Shown here: positions 40,105 through 49,876 of the stretch, one piece after another
How positions within the stretch are numbered: the stretch's first letter is position 1
How the letters are laid out: every line of letters starts with the position of its first letter
Assembly: GCF_003853415.1 (NCBI RefSeq)
Contig: NZ_QTPP01000020.1
Location: 1-64,000, forward strand
DNA: 64,000 nt
DNA from: Burkholderia sp. Bp9142
GTDB lineage: Bacteria; Pseudomonadota; Gammaproteobacteria; Burkholderiales; Burkholderiaceae
Reading direction: 5' to 3'
Program-made: the position numbers and the translations under genes
Notes under the pieces: model-generated
The model's input: the letters and a program-made list of their open reading frames with translations, nothing else
What the model was told of the DNA's origin: nothing
Databases searched by the model: none

Positions 40105-40983
40105 ATGACCGTCGACACGAAAGCCGAAACGCCCGCATGGGTCCGCTATGCGACACGCGTCGCCCGCGTTCACGAGTACATCCGCACGCACCTCGACGAC
40201 ACGCTCGACCTGAACCGGCTCGCCGAAATCGCGTGCCTGTCGCCGTATCACTGGCAGCGCGTGTATCGCGCGCTGTACGGCGAGTCGATCGTGCTGACGG
40301 TGCGGCGCATGCGGATCGTGCGCGCGTCCGAGGATCTCGTCTGCACGGCGCTCCAGCTCGACGCGATCGCGCGGCGCGCCGGCTACGGTTCCACGCACGC
40401 GTTCGCGCGCGCATTTCGCGACGCTTACGGCGTGCCGCCCGCGCAGCACCGGCGCGCCGGGGTCCACCGGCCGATCTATCCGCTACAGCGAGGAGAGGAA
40501 GACATGGTCAAGCATGAGGTCGAGATCCGGCGGCTGCCGGAACTGCACGGTTATGCGGTCGCGCATACGGGCGCGTACCTGAAGGTCGGCGACGCGTTCG
40601 GCCAGATCGGTGCGTGGGTTGCGCAGCACGGGCTGATCGGCCCCGGTGCGAAGATGATCGGAATCTTCTACGACGATCCGGATACCACCCCCGAGGCGCA
40701 ACTACGCGCGAAAGCCTGCATCGTGCCGGCCGACGGCGCGCCGGACGTCGAGCCGGCGCCGCCCGTCGAGCGCATGACGGTCGCCGGTGGCGAGTACGCG
40801 GTGCTGCTGCATACGGGGCCGTATGCGGACCTGAAGACGGCCTACCAGTGGCTGTACGGCGACTGGCTGCGTCACTCGGGCCGCGAAGCCGCCGACGCGC
40901 CGCCGTTCGAGCTGTATCTGAATACGCCGATGGACGCGGCGCCGGCCGACCTGCGCACCGAGATTCATTTGCCGCTGCGTTGA
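40105..40983 (+). CDS. AraC-type regulator with GyrI-like effector domain
   Basis: Encodes 292 aa. AraC helix-turn-helices occupy about 20-118 ('LNRLAEIACLSPYHWQRVYRALYGESI', 'DAIARRAGYGSTHAFARAFRDAYGVPPAQHR'). The rest (135-292) is a GyrI/SOUL-type fold ('VEIRRLPELHGYAVAHTGAYLKVGDAFGQIGAWV'), as in Rob, SoxS-related and BmrR-like drug sensors. It stands alone, so targets are unknown. TGA triplets appear in all three frames at the 3' end owing to a 7-bp repeat. A GTG at 40075 could be an earlier start. Confidence 0.88.
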   Translation: MTVDTKAETPAWVRYATRVARVHEYIRTHLDDTLDLNRLAEIACLSPYHWQRVYRALYGESIVLTVRRMRIVRASEDLVCTALQLDAIARRAGYGSTHAFARAFRDAYGVPPAQHRRAGVHRPIYPLQRGEEDMVKHEVEIRRLPELHGYAVAHTGAYLKVGDAFGQIGAWVAQHGLIGPGAKMIGIFYDDPDTTPEAQLRAKACIVPADGAPDVEPAPPVERMTVAGGEYAVLLHTGPYADLKTAYQWLYGDWLRHSGREAADAPPFELYLNTPMDAAPADLRTEIHLPLR

Positions 40984-41010
40984 GCGTTGAGCGTTGAGCG
41001 TCGGGCCGGG

Positions 41011-41112
41011 CTCCGGCTCTCCGGCTCTCCGGCTCTCCGGCTCTCCGGCTCTCCGGCTCTCCGGCTCTCCGGCTCTCGGGGGCTCGGGGGCTCGGGGGCT
41101 CGGGGGCTCGGG
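41011..41112. repeat. 8-bp tandem repeat tract, two successive units
   Basis: After a partial copy, CTCTCCGG repeats seven times (41017-41072), one hybrid unit follows (41073-41080), then GGCTCGGG repeats four times (41081-41112). The unit length of 8 shifts frame with each copy. The tract is intergenic, 28 bp after the AraC/GyrI gene. Confidence 0.92.
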
Positions 41113-41209
41113 GCGAACCGGCACGCCGTGCCAGACGACGCTCGTTGCGGACGCCATGCCGTCCTTAAAGACCGGCTGTCACGCCGGCAACACGGCCGGC
41201 GATCGAGCC

Positions 41210-41575
41210 TTACCCGGCCTGCGTGCCGCAGCCCGGACAGAAGCGCGCGTCGGCGGCCAGCGCCGCGTGGCAGCGGCTGCACGCCTTGCCGCGCTGCGAT
41301 GCGCCGCACTGCGCGCAGAAGCGCGCATCCGCCGCGTTGATGGCGCCGCAGCCCGCGCAGGCGAGCTGGCGCAGCGGCACGTTGCTGCCCGGGCCGCCCT
41401 GCACATCGGCCGACTGCTGCCAGCCCCAGCCGTGACGGTCGCGGCCGCGTGCCTCGTGGCCGCCATGGCCGTCCCGGCCTGCCTCGCCGTGATGCCCGCC
41501 GCTACCGTGACCGCTTCCATGCCCACCGCCGTGGCCGCCACCGTGCCCGCCCAGGATCCGTTTCAGAAAGCTCAT
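41210..41575 (-). CDS. His/Gly-rich double zinc-ribbon protein
   Basis: Encodes 121 aa. Residues 10-50 are Gly/His-rich ('GGHGGGHGGGHGSGHGSGGHHG'), a probable metal-binding tail. The C-terminal half has two zinc ribbons: 'CAGCGAINAADARFCAQCG' and 'CSRCHAALAADARFCPGCG'. It starts 10 bp after the metal-ATPase stop on the same strand, so it is co-expressed with it and likely binds zinc or cadmium. A function as a metal buffer is inference. Confidence 0.8.
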   Translation of the reverse strand: MSFLKRILGGHGGGHGGGHGSGHGSGGHHGEAGRDGHGGHEARGRDRHGWGWQQSADVQGGPGSNVPLRQLACAGCGAINAADARFCAQCGASQRGKACSRCHAALAADARFCPGCGTQAG

Positions 41576-41585
41576 CGCCCGCTCC

Positions 41586-44180
<2,595 letters not shown>

Positions 44181-44210
44181 GACAACCTCCTCTATGGCTG
44201 GACGGTGTAG

Positions 44211-44241
44211 AGTTAACACCCTGAAGCCACTACAAGGTCAA
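44211..44241 (-). promoter_or_regulatory. MerR-type cadA promoter with CadR operator
   Basis: The minus strand has TTGACC (complement of 44236-44241) and TTAACT (complement of 44211-44216) separated by 19 bp, the overlong spacing of MerR-family promoters. The spacer holds the dyad ACCTTGTAGTGGCTTCAGGGT (complement of 44218-44238 read 5' to 3'). CadR twists such DNA to activate transcription on metal binding. Confidence 0.88.
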
Positions 44242-44261
44242 CCCTTGCAACGGAGAAAGCC

Positions 44262-44693
44262 ATGAAGATCGGCGAACTGGCCAAGGCGGCCCGCTGCACG
44301 CCCGAAACGATCCGCTTCTACGAGAAGGAGGGCTTGATGCCGGATGCGGAGCGCACCGATTCGAACTACCGCAACTACACCGACGTGCACGTCGAACGGC
44401 TGCGCTTCATCCGCAACTGCCGCGCGCTCGACATGGCGCACGACGAAATCCGCGCGCTGCTGCAGCTCACCGACACGCCGGCCGACCCGTGCGATTCGAT
44501 CAACGCGCTCCTCGACGAGCACATCGGCCACGTCGACGCACGCCTCGCCGAACTGACGCATCTGCGCGACCAGCTCACCGAATTGCGCCGCCAGTGCGTC
44601 GGCGAACATTCGGTCGAGGAGTGCGGAATCGTGCATGGACTCGCGACGATGGAAACCGTCGCGCCGGCCGCAAAGCGCTCGCACCTCGGCTGA
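44262..44693 (+). CDS. cadR: MerR-family Cd(II)/Pb(II)-responsive regulator
   Basis: Encodes 143 aa. The winged helix is classical ('MKIGELAKAARCTPETIRFYEKEGLMP'). A dimer helix follows, and cysteines typical of CadR/PbrR sit in 'NCRALDM', 'PADPCDS' and the metal loop 'RRQCVGEHSVEECGIVHGL'. It lies divergent from the metal ATPase with the operator in between. It senses cadmium or lead and activates cadA. Confidence 0.93.
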   Translation: MKIGELAKAARCTPETIRFYEKEGLMPDAERTDSNYRNYTDVHVERLRFIRNCRALDMAHDEIRALLQLTDTPADPCDSINALLDEHIGHVDARLAELTHLRDQLTELRRQCVGEHSVEECGIVHGLATMETVAPAAKRSHLG

Positions 44694-44715
44694 AACCCTT
44701 GTGAAATATGATAGT

Positions 44716-44744
44716 CTAGTCAATACTAGTTAGAGTATTACTAG
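44716..44744. promoter_or_regulatory. Palindromic operator upstream of the PadR regulator
   Basis: CTAGT-C-AATACT (44716-44727) and AGTATT-ACTAG (44734-44744) form an inverted repeat with one bulged base around AGTTAG. It is AT-rich, unlike its surroundings, and lies 18 bp before the ATG, so it is a likely autoregulatory site. Confidence 0.75.
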
Positions 44745-44761
44745 ATATAAACGAACTATTC

Positions 44762-45334
44762 ATGTCATTGAGTCGCCCGTCTCCGCTCGCGCTCGCCGTC
44801 CTCGCGACGCTCACCGAAACGCCGATGCATCCGTACGGAATGCTGCAGCAATTGAAGGCGCGCGGCTACGACGAAGTCGTCAACGTGCGGCAACGCACGA
44901 GCCTCTACCAGACGATCGACCGGCTGCTGCGCGACGGGCTGATCGCCGTGCACGACACCGAGCGCGACGGCGCGTTTCCCGAGCGCACGCTGTACACGCT
45001 GACCGAGGCCGGGCATACGGCCGGCCAGGCGTGGCTGCATGCGCTGCTCGCGGAGCCCGCGCGCGAGTTTCCGGCGTTCGGCGCCGGCCTCGCATTCCTG
45101 CCGCTGCTCGATGCCGACGATGCGCGTCACCAGCTCGAGCGCCGCATCGCCGCGCTCGAAGCCGAACGCGAACGCCTCGAGTCGCTGCGCAACGCCGCGC
45201 AGAACGACCAGGTGCCGCGCCTGTTCCTGCTGCAGAACGAGCACGCGCTCGTGCTGCTCAACGCGGAGCTCGACTGGGCGCGCAGCGTCGTCGAACACCT
45301 GAAGATCGGCGCGTTGCGCTGGGTCGACGGCTGA
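44762..45334 (+). CDS. PadR-family transcriptional regulator
   Basis: Encodes 190 aa. The winged helix 'LALAVLATLTETPMHPYGMLQQLKARGYDEVVNVRQRTSLYQTIDRLLRDGLIAVHDTERDGAFPERTLYTLTEAG' is typical of PadR proteins; the C-terminal helical part ('LEAERERLESLRNAAQNDQVPRLFLLQNEHALVLLNAELDWAR') mediates dimerisation. PadR proteins repress phenolic-acid or drug-efflux genes. No target gene is adjacent, so autoregulation is the only visible link. Confidence 0.9.
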   Translation: MSLSRPSPLALAVLATLTETPMHPYGMLQQLKARGYDEVVNVRQRTSLYQTIDRLLRDGLIAVHDTERDGAFPERTLYTLTEAGHTAGQAWLHALLAEPAREFPAFGAGLAFLPLLDADDARHQLERRIAALEAERERLESLRNAAQNDQVPRLFLLQNEHALVLLNAELDWARSVVEHLKIGALRWVDG

Positions 45335-45360
45335 CGCGCATCGCCATCGGCTCGCGCCGA

Positions 45361-46806
45361 TCAGAGCACCTTGCCGGGATTGAGCACGCCAGCAGGGTCG
45401 AGCGCGGCTTTCAGGCGGCGCATCAGGCCGATTTCGGCTTCGCTGCGCGTGTGTGCGAGATACGCACGCTTGAGCATGCCGATGCCGTGCTCCGCCGACA
45501 CGGAGCCGCCCATGTCCCGCACGACCGCGTAGACGCACCGATCGATCGCATCGGCATCCGCGTCGCGCATGCCGGCAAGCGACACGCCGATGTGCACGTT
45601 GCCATCACCGACGTGGCCGAAGAACAGGCATACGATATCGGGCCAGAGCGCACGCAATGCCGCTTCGCAGCGTTCGGCGAACCGCCCCAGTTCGCCCGTC
45701 GGCAGGCTGACGTCGAAGTTCACCAGATGCGGCAGCGCATCGATCGCGAGACCTTCGCGCAATGTCCACAGGTCGCGCGCCTGCCGCTCCGATGTCGCCA
45801 GCGCCGCATCGTCGACGAGCCCTGCGTCGATCGCATCCGCCAGGCCGGTTTCGAGCGCCTGATGCGCATCGCCGCCCGGTGCGCTCGTCGCACATTCGAT
45901 CAGCACCGCGAAGCCGCCGTCGCCCGGAAACGGCGCGACGACGCCGGACGTGTGATGCGCCACGTAGTCGTAGAACGCCGGCCACATCGCTTCGAAGCTG
46001 ACGATCTCCGGTAACGCGCGCATGCGGTTCCACAACCCGACGACGGCATCGTAGCCATGCACCCGGCAGAGCGCGGTGGCTGGCGCGGCGAGCTTCGGAT
46101 GCAGCCGCAGCACGGCGCGCGTGACGACGCCGAGCGTCCCTTCGCTGCCGATGAACAGTTGCTTCAGGTCGTAGCCCGCGTTGTTCTTCAGCATCCGGTT
46201 CATCGACGACACGACCGTGCCGTCGGCGAGCACGGCCTCGAGCCCGAGCACCTGTTCGCGCATCATTCCGTAGCGGATCGCACGCGTTCCGCCCGCGTTG
46301 GTCGCGAGCATGCCGCCGATCTGGCACGAACCGCGCGCGCCGAGATCGACACCGAACGTGAAGCCGGCCTCGTCCGCTGCCTCCTGCACCGTCTGCAGCG
46401 GCGTCCCGGCGCGTACCGTCATCGTGCCCGCCGCGGCGTCGATCGCCTCGACGCCGGCGAAACGCTCCATCGACAGCACGATCTCGCCGCCCAGCGCGAC
46501 CGCGCCGCGCGCGAGCCCCGTCAGGCCGCCCTGCGGCACGACCGGCTGCCCGAGCCGCGTGCACAGCGCGAGCGTGCGCGACACGTCGTCGACGCTGCGA
46601 GGCCGCACCAGCGCGCGCGGGCGCACGCCGGCCGGCTCATTGTACGCGGTGAAGTAGCGCGGATCGATTTCGGCCGACCGCGTGACGAGCGTGTCGCCCA
46701 ACCCGGCGACGAGCGCCGCCTCGAGCACGTCGTCCGCCGGCGGCGCGGCACCGTGGCCGCCTTTCGCGCCGGCCGCCTCCAGGCTCTGCATCGTGCGCCC
46801 GCTCAC
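45361..46806 (-). CDS. FAD-linked D-2-hydroxyacid dehydrogenase
   Basis: Encodes 481 aa. The FAD-binding part has 'PQGGLTGLARGAVALGGEIVLSMERF' and 'GGTRAIRYGMMREQVLGLEAVLADG'; the C-terminal domain has 'FFGHVGDGNVHIGV' and 'SAEHGIGMLKRAYL'. These define the D-2-hydroxyglutarate/D-lactate (GlcD-like) dehydrogenases. I take the GTG at 46806, which overlaps the stop of the upstream gene (GTGA); an ATG at 46791 is the alternative. Third gene of an operon with an aminotransferase and a binding protein. Confidence 0.88.
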   Translation of the reverse strand: MSGRTMQSLEAAGAKGGHGAAPPADDVLEAALVAGLGDTLVTRSAEIDPRYFTAYNEPAGVRPRALVRPRSVDDVSRTLALCTRLGQPVVPQGGLTGLARGAVALGGEIVLSMERFAGVEAIDAAAGTMTVRAGTPLQTVQEAADEAGFTFGVDLGARGSCQIGGMLATNAGGTRAIRYGMMREQVLGLEAVLADGTVVSSMNRMLKNNAGYDLKQLFIGSEGTLGVVTRAVLRLHPKLAAPATALCRVHGYDAVVGLWNRMRALPEIVSFEAMWPAFYDYVAHHTSGVVAPFPGDGGFAVLIECATSAPGGDAHQALETGLADAIDAGLVDDAALATSERQARDLWTLREGLAIDALPHLVNFDVSLPTGELGRFAERCEAALRALWPDIVCLFFGHVGDGNVHIGVSLAGMRDADADAIDRCVYAVVRDMGGSVSAEHGIGMLKRAYLAHTRSEAEIGLMRRLKAALDPAGVLNPGKVL

Positions 46807-47591
46807 TTCGTGGAAATGTCGATATCGCCGAAGTACTTCTGGCCGAGCGACTTCACCGTGCCGTCCGCCTTCAGCTTGTCGATCGCCGCATCGAGTTTCG
46901 CCTTCAGCGCGTCGTCGCCCTTGCGCAGGCCGAACGCGATGCCGCTACCGAGAATCCGGTCGTCACGCACCGGCTGTCCGACGAACGCGAAACCCTTGCC
47001 GTCCGCACGCGACAGGAAGCCGCGCTGGCCGGCCGGCGCGAGCACCAGCGTCGCGTCGAGACGGCCTGCCACGAGATCCGCATAGACCTGGTTCTGGTCC
47101 TGATACGCGACGACCGACACGCCGGCCGGCTCCCAGTGCGCCTTCGCATAGGTTTCCTGGATCGACGCCTGCAGCACGCCGACGCGCTTGCCCTTCAGCG
47201 ATTCCGGCGTCGGCAGCAGGCCGCTGCCGGTGCGCGCGATCAGCTGCGTCGGCACGCGGTAGATGATCGTCGTGAAATCGATCGCCTGGCGCCGCTGTTC
47301 GGTTGCATTCATCGCCGAGTTGATCGCGTCGAACTTGCGGCCCTTCAGCGCGGGAATCAGCCCGTCGAACGACGTCTCGACCCACTTGCACGACAGCTTC
47401 GCGGTCTGGCAGACGGCGTTGCCGACATCGATGTCGAAGCCCTGCAGGTCGCCGTTCGGCGCCTTCGACTCGAACGGCGGGTATTGCGCCTCGAGGCCGA
47501 AACGCAGCGCCTGGCCGTCGGCGAACGCCGCGCCGCAGCCGAGCGAGCACGCGAGTGCGAACGCGAGTTTCAGGGTGTGTGCATGCTTCAT
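46803..47591 (-). CDS. Periplasmic amino-acid-binding protein (ABC type)
   Basis: Encodes 262 aa. The N-terminus 'MKHAHTLKLAFALACSLGCGAAFADG' is a signal peptide. The mature protein follows the LAO/histidine-binding family: 'LRFGLEAQYPPFESKAPNGDLQGFDIDVGNAV', 'VETSFDGLIPALKGRKFDAI', 'GVLQASIQETYAKAHW' and 'GIAFGLRKGDDALKAKLDAAI'. No ABC permease or ATPase is encoded next to it, so it must serve a transporter elsewhere or act as a sensor. It couples to the downstream hydroxyacid dehydrogenase. Confidence 0.92.
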   Translation of the reverse strand: MKHAHTLKLAFALACSLGCGAAFADGQALRFGLEAQYPPFESKAPNGDLQGFDIDVGNAVCQTAKLSCKWVETSFDGLIPALKGRKFDAINSAMNATEQRRQAIDFTTIIYRVPTQLIARTGSGLLPTPESLKGKRVGVLQASIQETYAKAHWEPAGVSVVAYQDQNQVYADLVAGRLDATLVLAPAGQRGFLSRADGKGFAFVGQPVRDDRILGSGIAFGLRKGDDALKAKLDAAIDKLKADGTVKSLGQKYFGDIDISTK

Positions 47592-47704
47592 CGTGATCTC
47601 CTGGCTTGTCGGCCGGCGCCGTGCTTCGGCACGTGCTTCCGGTCCATCCGTGGCTTTCGGTGCGACGTATACGTCGCCGGCTTGGGTGCGGGCCGCGCCC
47701 GCGA

Positions 47705-48859
47705 TTACAGCGAACGCAACCGCCGCGCGCCCTCGATCAGCGTCGCGTCGTCCTTCGAGAAACTGAGGCGGATCACGCCCGCGTCGGTGCCGTCGGTGTA
47801 GAACGCCGACAGCGGAATCGTCGCGACGCGCGCATCGCGGATCAGGCGCAGCACGAAGTCGCTGTCGCGCTCGTCGGAGAAGTGCCGGAACCGCGCGAGC
47901 ATGAAGAACGAGCCTTCGCTCGGCAGCAGCTCGAAGCGCGAATCGGCCAGCTCGCGCGCGAGCAGGTCGCGCTTGGCCTGGTAGAACGCCGACAGGCCGA
48001 GATAGCTTTCCGGCCGCGCGAGGATCTCGGCGAACGCGACCTGCATCGGCGTATCGGCCGAGAACACCATGAACTGGTGCACCTTGCGGATCTCGTCCAT
48101 CAGTTCGGCCGGCGCGATGCAATGGCCGACCCGCCAGCCCGTCACGTGGAACGACTTGCCGAACGACGACACGACCACGCTGCGCTCGGCCAGCTCGCAA
48201 TGACGCGCGACGCTCTGGTGCTGCGCGCCGTCGAACACGACGTGCTCGTAGACCTCGTCCGACAGGACCACGATGTCCGTATTGCGCGTGAGCTGCGCGA
48301 GCCGTTCGAGATCGTCGGCCGAGAACACGGTCGCGGTCGGGTTGTGCGGCGTGTTCACGATGATCATCCGCGTGCGCGACGTGATCGCCGCGGCCACTTC
48401 ATCCCAGTTCACGCGGAAATGCTCGGGCGACAGTTTGATCGCGACCGGCGTCGCGCCCTGCATCCGCACGATCGGCGCATAGCTGTCGAACGACGGCTCG
48501 AAATAGATCACCTCGTCGCCCGGATGCACGAGCGCGCTGATCGCCGCGTAAAGCCCTTCGCTCGCGCTCGCGATCACCGTGATTTCGGTGCCCGGGTCGT
48601 AGCGCGTGCCGTACAGCGCCTCGGTCTTCTCCGCGAGCCGCTCGCGCAGCGACGTGATCCCGGCCATCGGCGCGTACTGGTTGTGGCCGTCGCGCATCGC
48701 ACGCGCGACGCCCTCGACCAGCGCCGGATCCGGCGCGAAATTCGGTGCGCCCTGCGACAGGTTCAGCGCATCGTGCTGTGCGGCAAGCTGGCCGATCACC
48801 GTGAAGATCGTCGTCCCGACGTCCGGCAGTTTCGAACGGGGCGTGGTGGCGCTTCGCAT
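47705..48859 (-). CDS. Class I PLP aminotransferase (methionine aminotransferase, YbdL-like)
   Basis: Encodes 384 aa, the size of E. coli YbdL. The PLP lysine lies in 'SSFGKSFHVTGWRVGH'; other fold-type I signatures are 'NLSQGAPNFAPDPAL', 'HNQYAPMAGITSLRERLA' and 'IIVNTPHNPTATVF'. YbdL-type enzymes transaminate methionine, phenylalanine and histidine. First gene of the three-gene operon, so the operon may convert an amino acid via its keto acid and a 2-hydroxyacid. The start has GGAGGAG just upstream. Confidence 0.88.
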   Translation of the reverse strand: MRSATTPRSKLPDVGTTIFTVIGQLAAQHDALNLSQGAPNFAPDPALVEGVARAMRDGHNQYAPMAGITSLRERLAEKTEALYGTRYDPGTEITVIASASEGLYAAISALVHPGDEVIYFEPSFDSYAPIVRMQGATPVAIKLSPEHFRVNWDEVAAAITSRTRMIIVNTPHNPTATVFSADDLERLAQLTRNTDIVVLSDEVYEHVVFDGAQHQSVARHCELAERSVVVSSFGKSFHVTGWRVGHCIAPAELMDEIRKVHQFMVFSADTPMQVAFAEILARPESYLGLSAFYQAKRDLLARELADSRFELLPSEGSFFMLARFRHFSDERDSDFVLRLIRDARVATIPLSAFYTDGTDAGVIRLSFSKDDATLIEGARRLRSL

Positions 48860-49088
48860 GACTCCTCCTTCTGATGTCCTTCGGGCCGGCCACGCGCGAC
48901 GCGCGTAGCCGGCCTCATGCCGCATGATTTAGCCCGAGCCAATATCGGCGGACAATCGAAAGTTCGTCATGGCGGCCATGCATTTTTCTCATGGCTCGGT
49001 ATCCGAAGGGCGCGAAACCCAGTCGATGCCGCCGGCCGCGCATGCGAATCAGGCATTTCCCCCTGGGGCCGTGGGACCGCAGCGGGCA

Positions 49089-49757
49089 TTACACGCCCGC
49101 TGTCGCCAGATACGCGCGCAGCACAGCCTGCAGCTCGCCGCGCAATTCGGCGAAATCGAGTGCGGGCCCGATCGTCAGCAGCGCCTGCGACACACCGCCG
49201 TAGCAGACCGCATGTGCCATCCGTGCGATCCCGTCGAGCCGCGCGGCCGGCGGCGGATCGGCGGCCTGCGCGAAGGCGTCGCGCCACAGCGCGACATACG
49301 CGTCGTAATGCCGGCGGTACGCGGCGAGCGGCGACACCTGCCGCTCCAGCGCGAAGAACGCGCTCCACAGCGCGGCGTCCGCGCCGATCGCATCGACCTG
49401 CAGGTCGACGAGCGCGGCCGCGAGCTCTGCGCGCGGCTCGCCGCGCAGCCCGTGCGCCGCATCGCGCAGCCGGTCGGCCAGCGCCAGCACGCGCCGGTGG
49501 ATGCACAGCGCGGCGAGGCTCTGCTTGTCGCCGAAATATTCGTAGAAGGTGCCGATGCTCACGCCCGCGACGGCCGCGATCTCGCGGATCGTCGCCTTCG
49601 CGTAGCCGCGCTCGAGCAAAAGCTGAACGAACGCCTGCTGGAGCGCATCGGACGTGGCCTGCGCGCGCGACTGGCGCGGCCGGCGGCGCAACGCGGGCGC
49701 GGGTTGCGCCGCCGGCTGGCCGGGCGGCGCCGGAACCTGAACATGTCGCGGCGGCAT
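49089..49757 (-). CDS. TetR-family regulator
   Basis: Encodes 222 aa. The helix-turn-helix 'ALQQAFVQLLLERGYAKATIREIAAVAGVSIGTFYEYFGDKQSLAALCI' is classical TetR. An N-terminal Pro/Arg-rich extension precedes it. The C-terminal domain has 'AAHGLRGEPRAELAAALVDLQVDAIGADAALWSAFFALERQVSPLAAYRRHYDAYVALWRDAF'. It is divergent from the acyl-CoA dehydrogenase and ligase genes and most likely represses them, lifted by an acyl-CoA. Confidence 0.9.
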   Translation of the reverse strand: MPPRHVQVPAPPGQPAAQPAPALRRRPRQSRAQATSDALQQAFVQLLLERGYAKATIREIAAVAGVSIGTFYEYFGDKQSLAALCIHRRVLALADRLRDAAHGLRGEPRAELAAALVDLQVDAIGADAALWSAFFALERQVSPLAAYRRHYDAYVALWRDAFAQAADPPPAARLDGIARMAHAVCYGGVSQALLTIGPALDFAELRGELQAVLRAYLATAGV

Positions 49758-49876
49758 ATTTGCTACTCTGGAATTCAGCGGAAACACGTTTGACCGGAAG
49801 CCGGCGCAGGCGCGCAAACGCCAGCGGTACGACACCCGCCCGGCAGACCGCGAAGGATGAGACCGGAGACAGCCCG

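Noticed and set aside
41011-41112. Possible CRISPR-like array
   Set aside because: Units are 8 bp and contiguous with no spacers; it is a simple tandem repeat.
40702-41157. Minus-strand reading frame through the 8-bp repeats
   Set aside because: Its protein is repeat-derived Glu/Pro/Arg and overlaps the AraC/GyrI gene antisense; no start signal.
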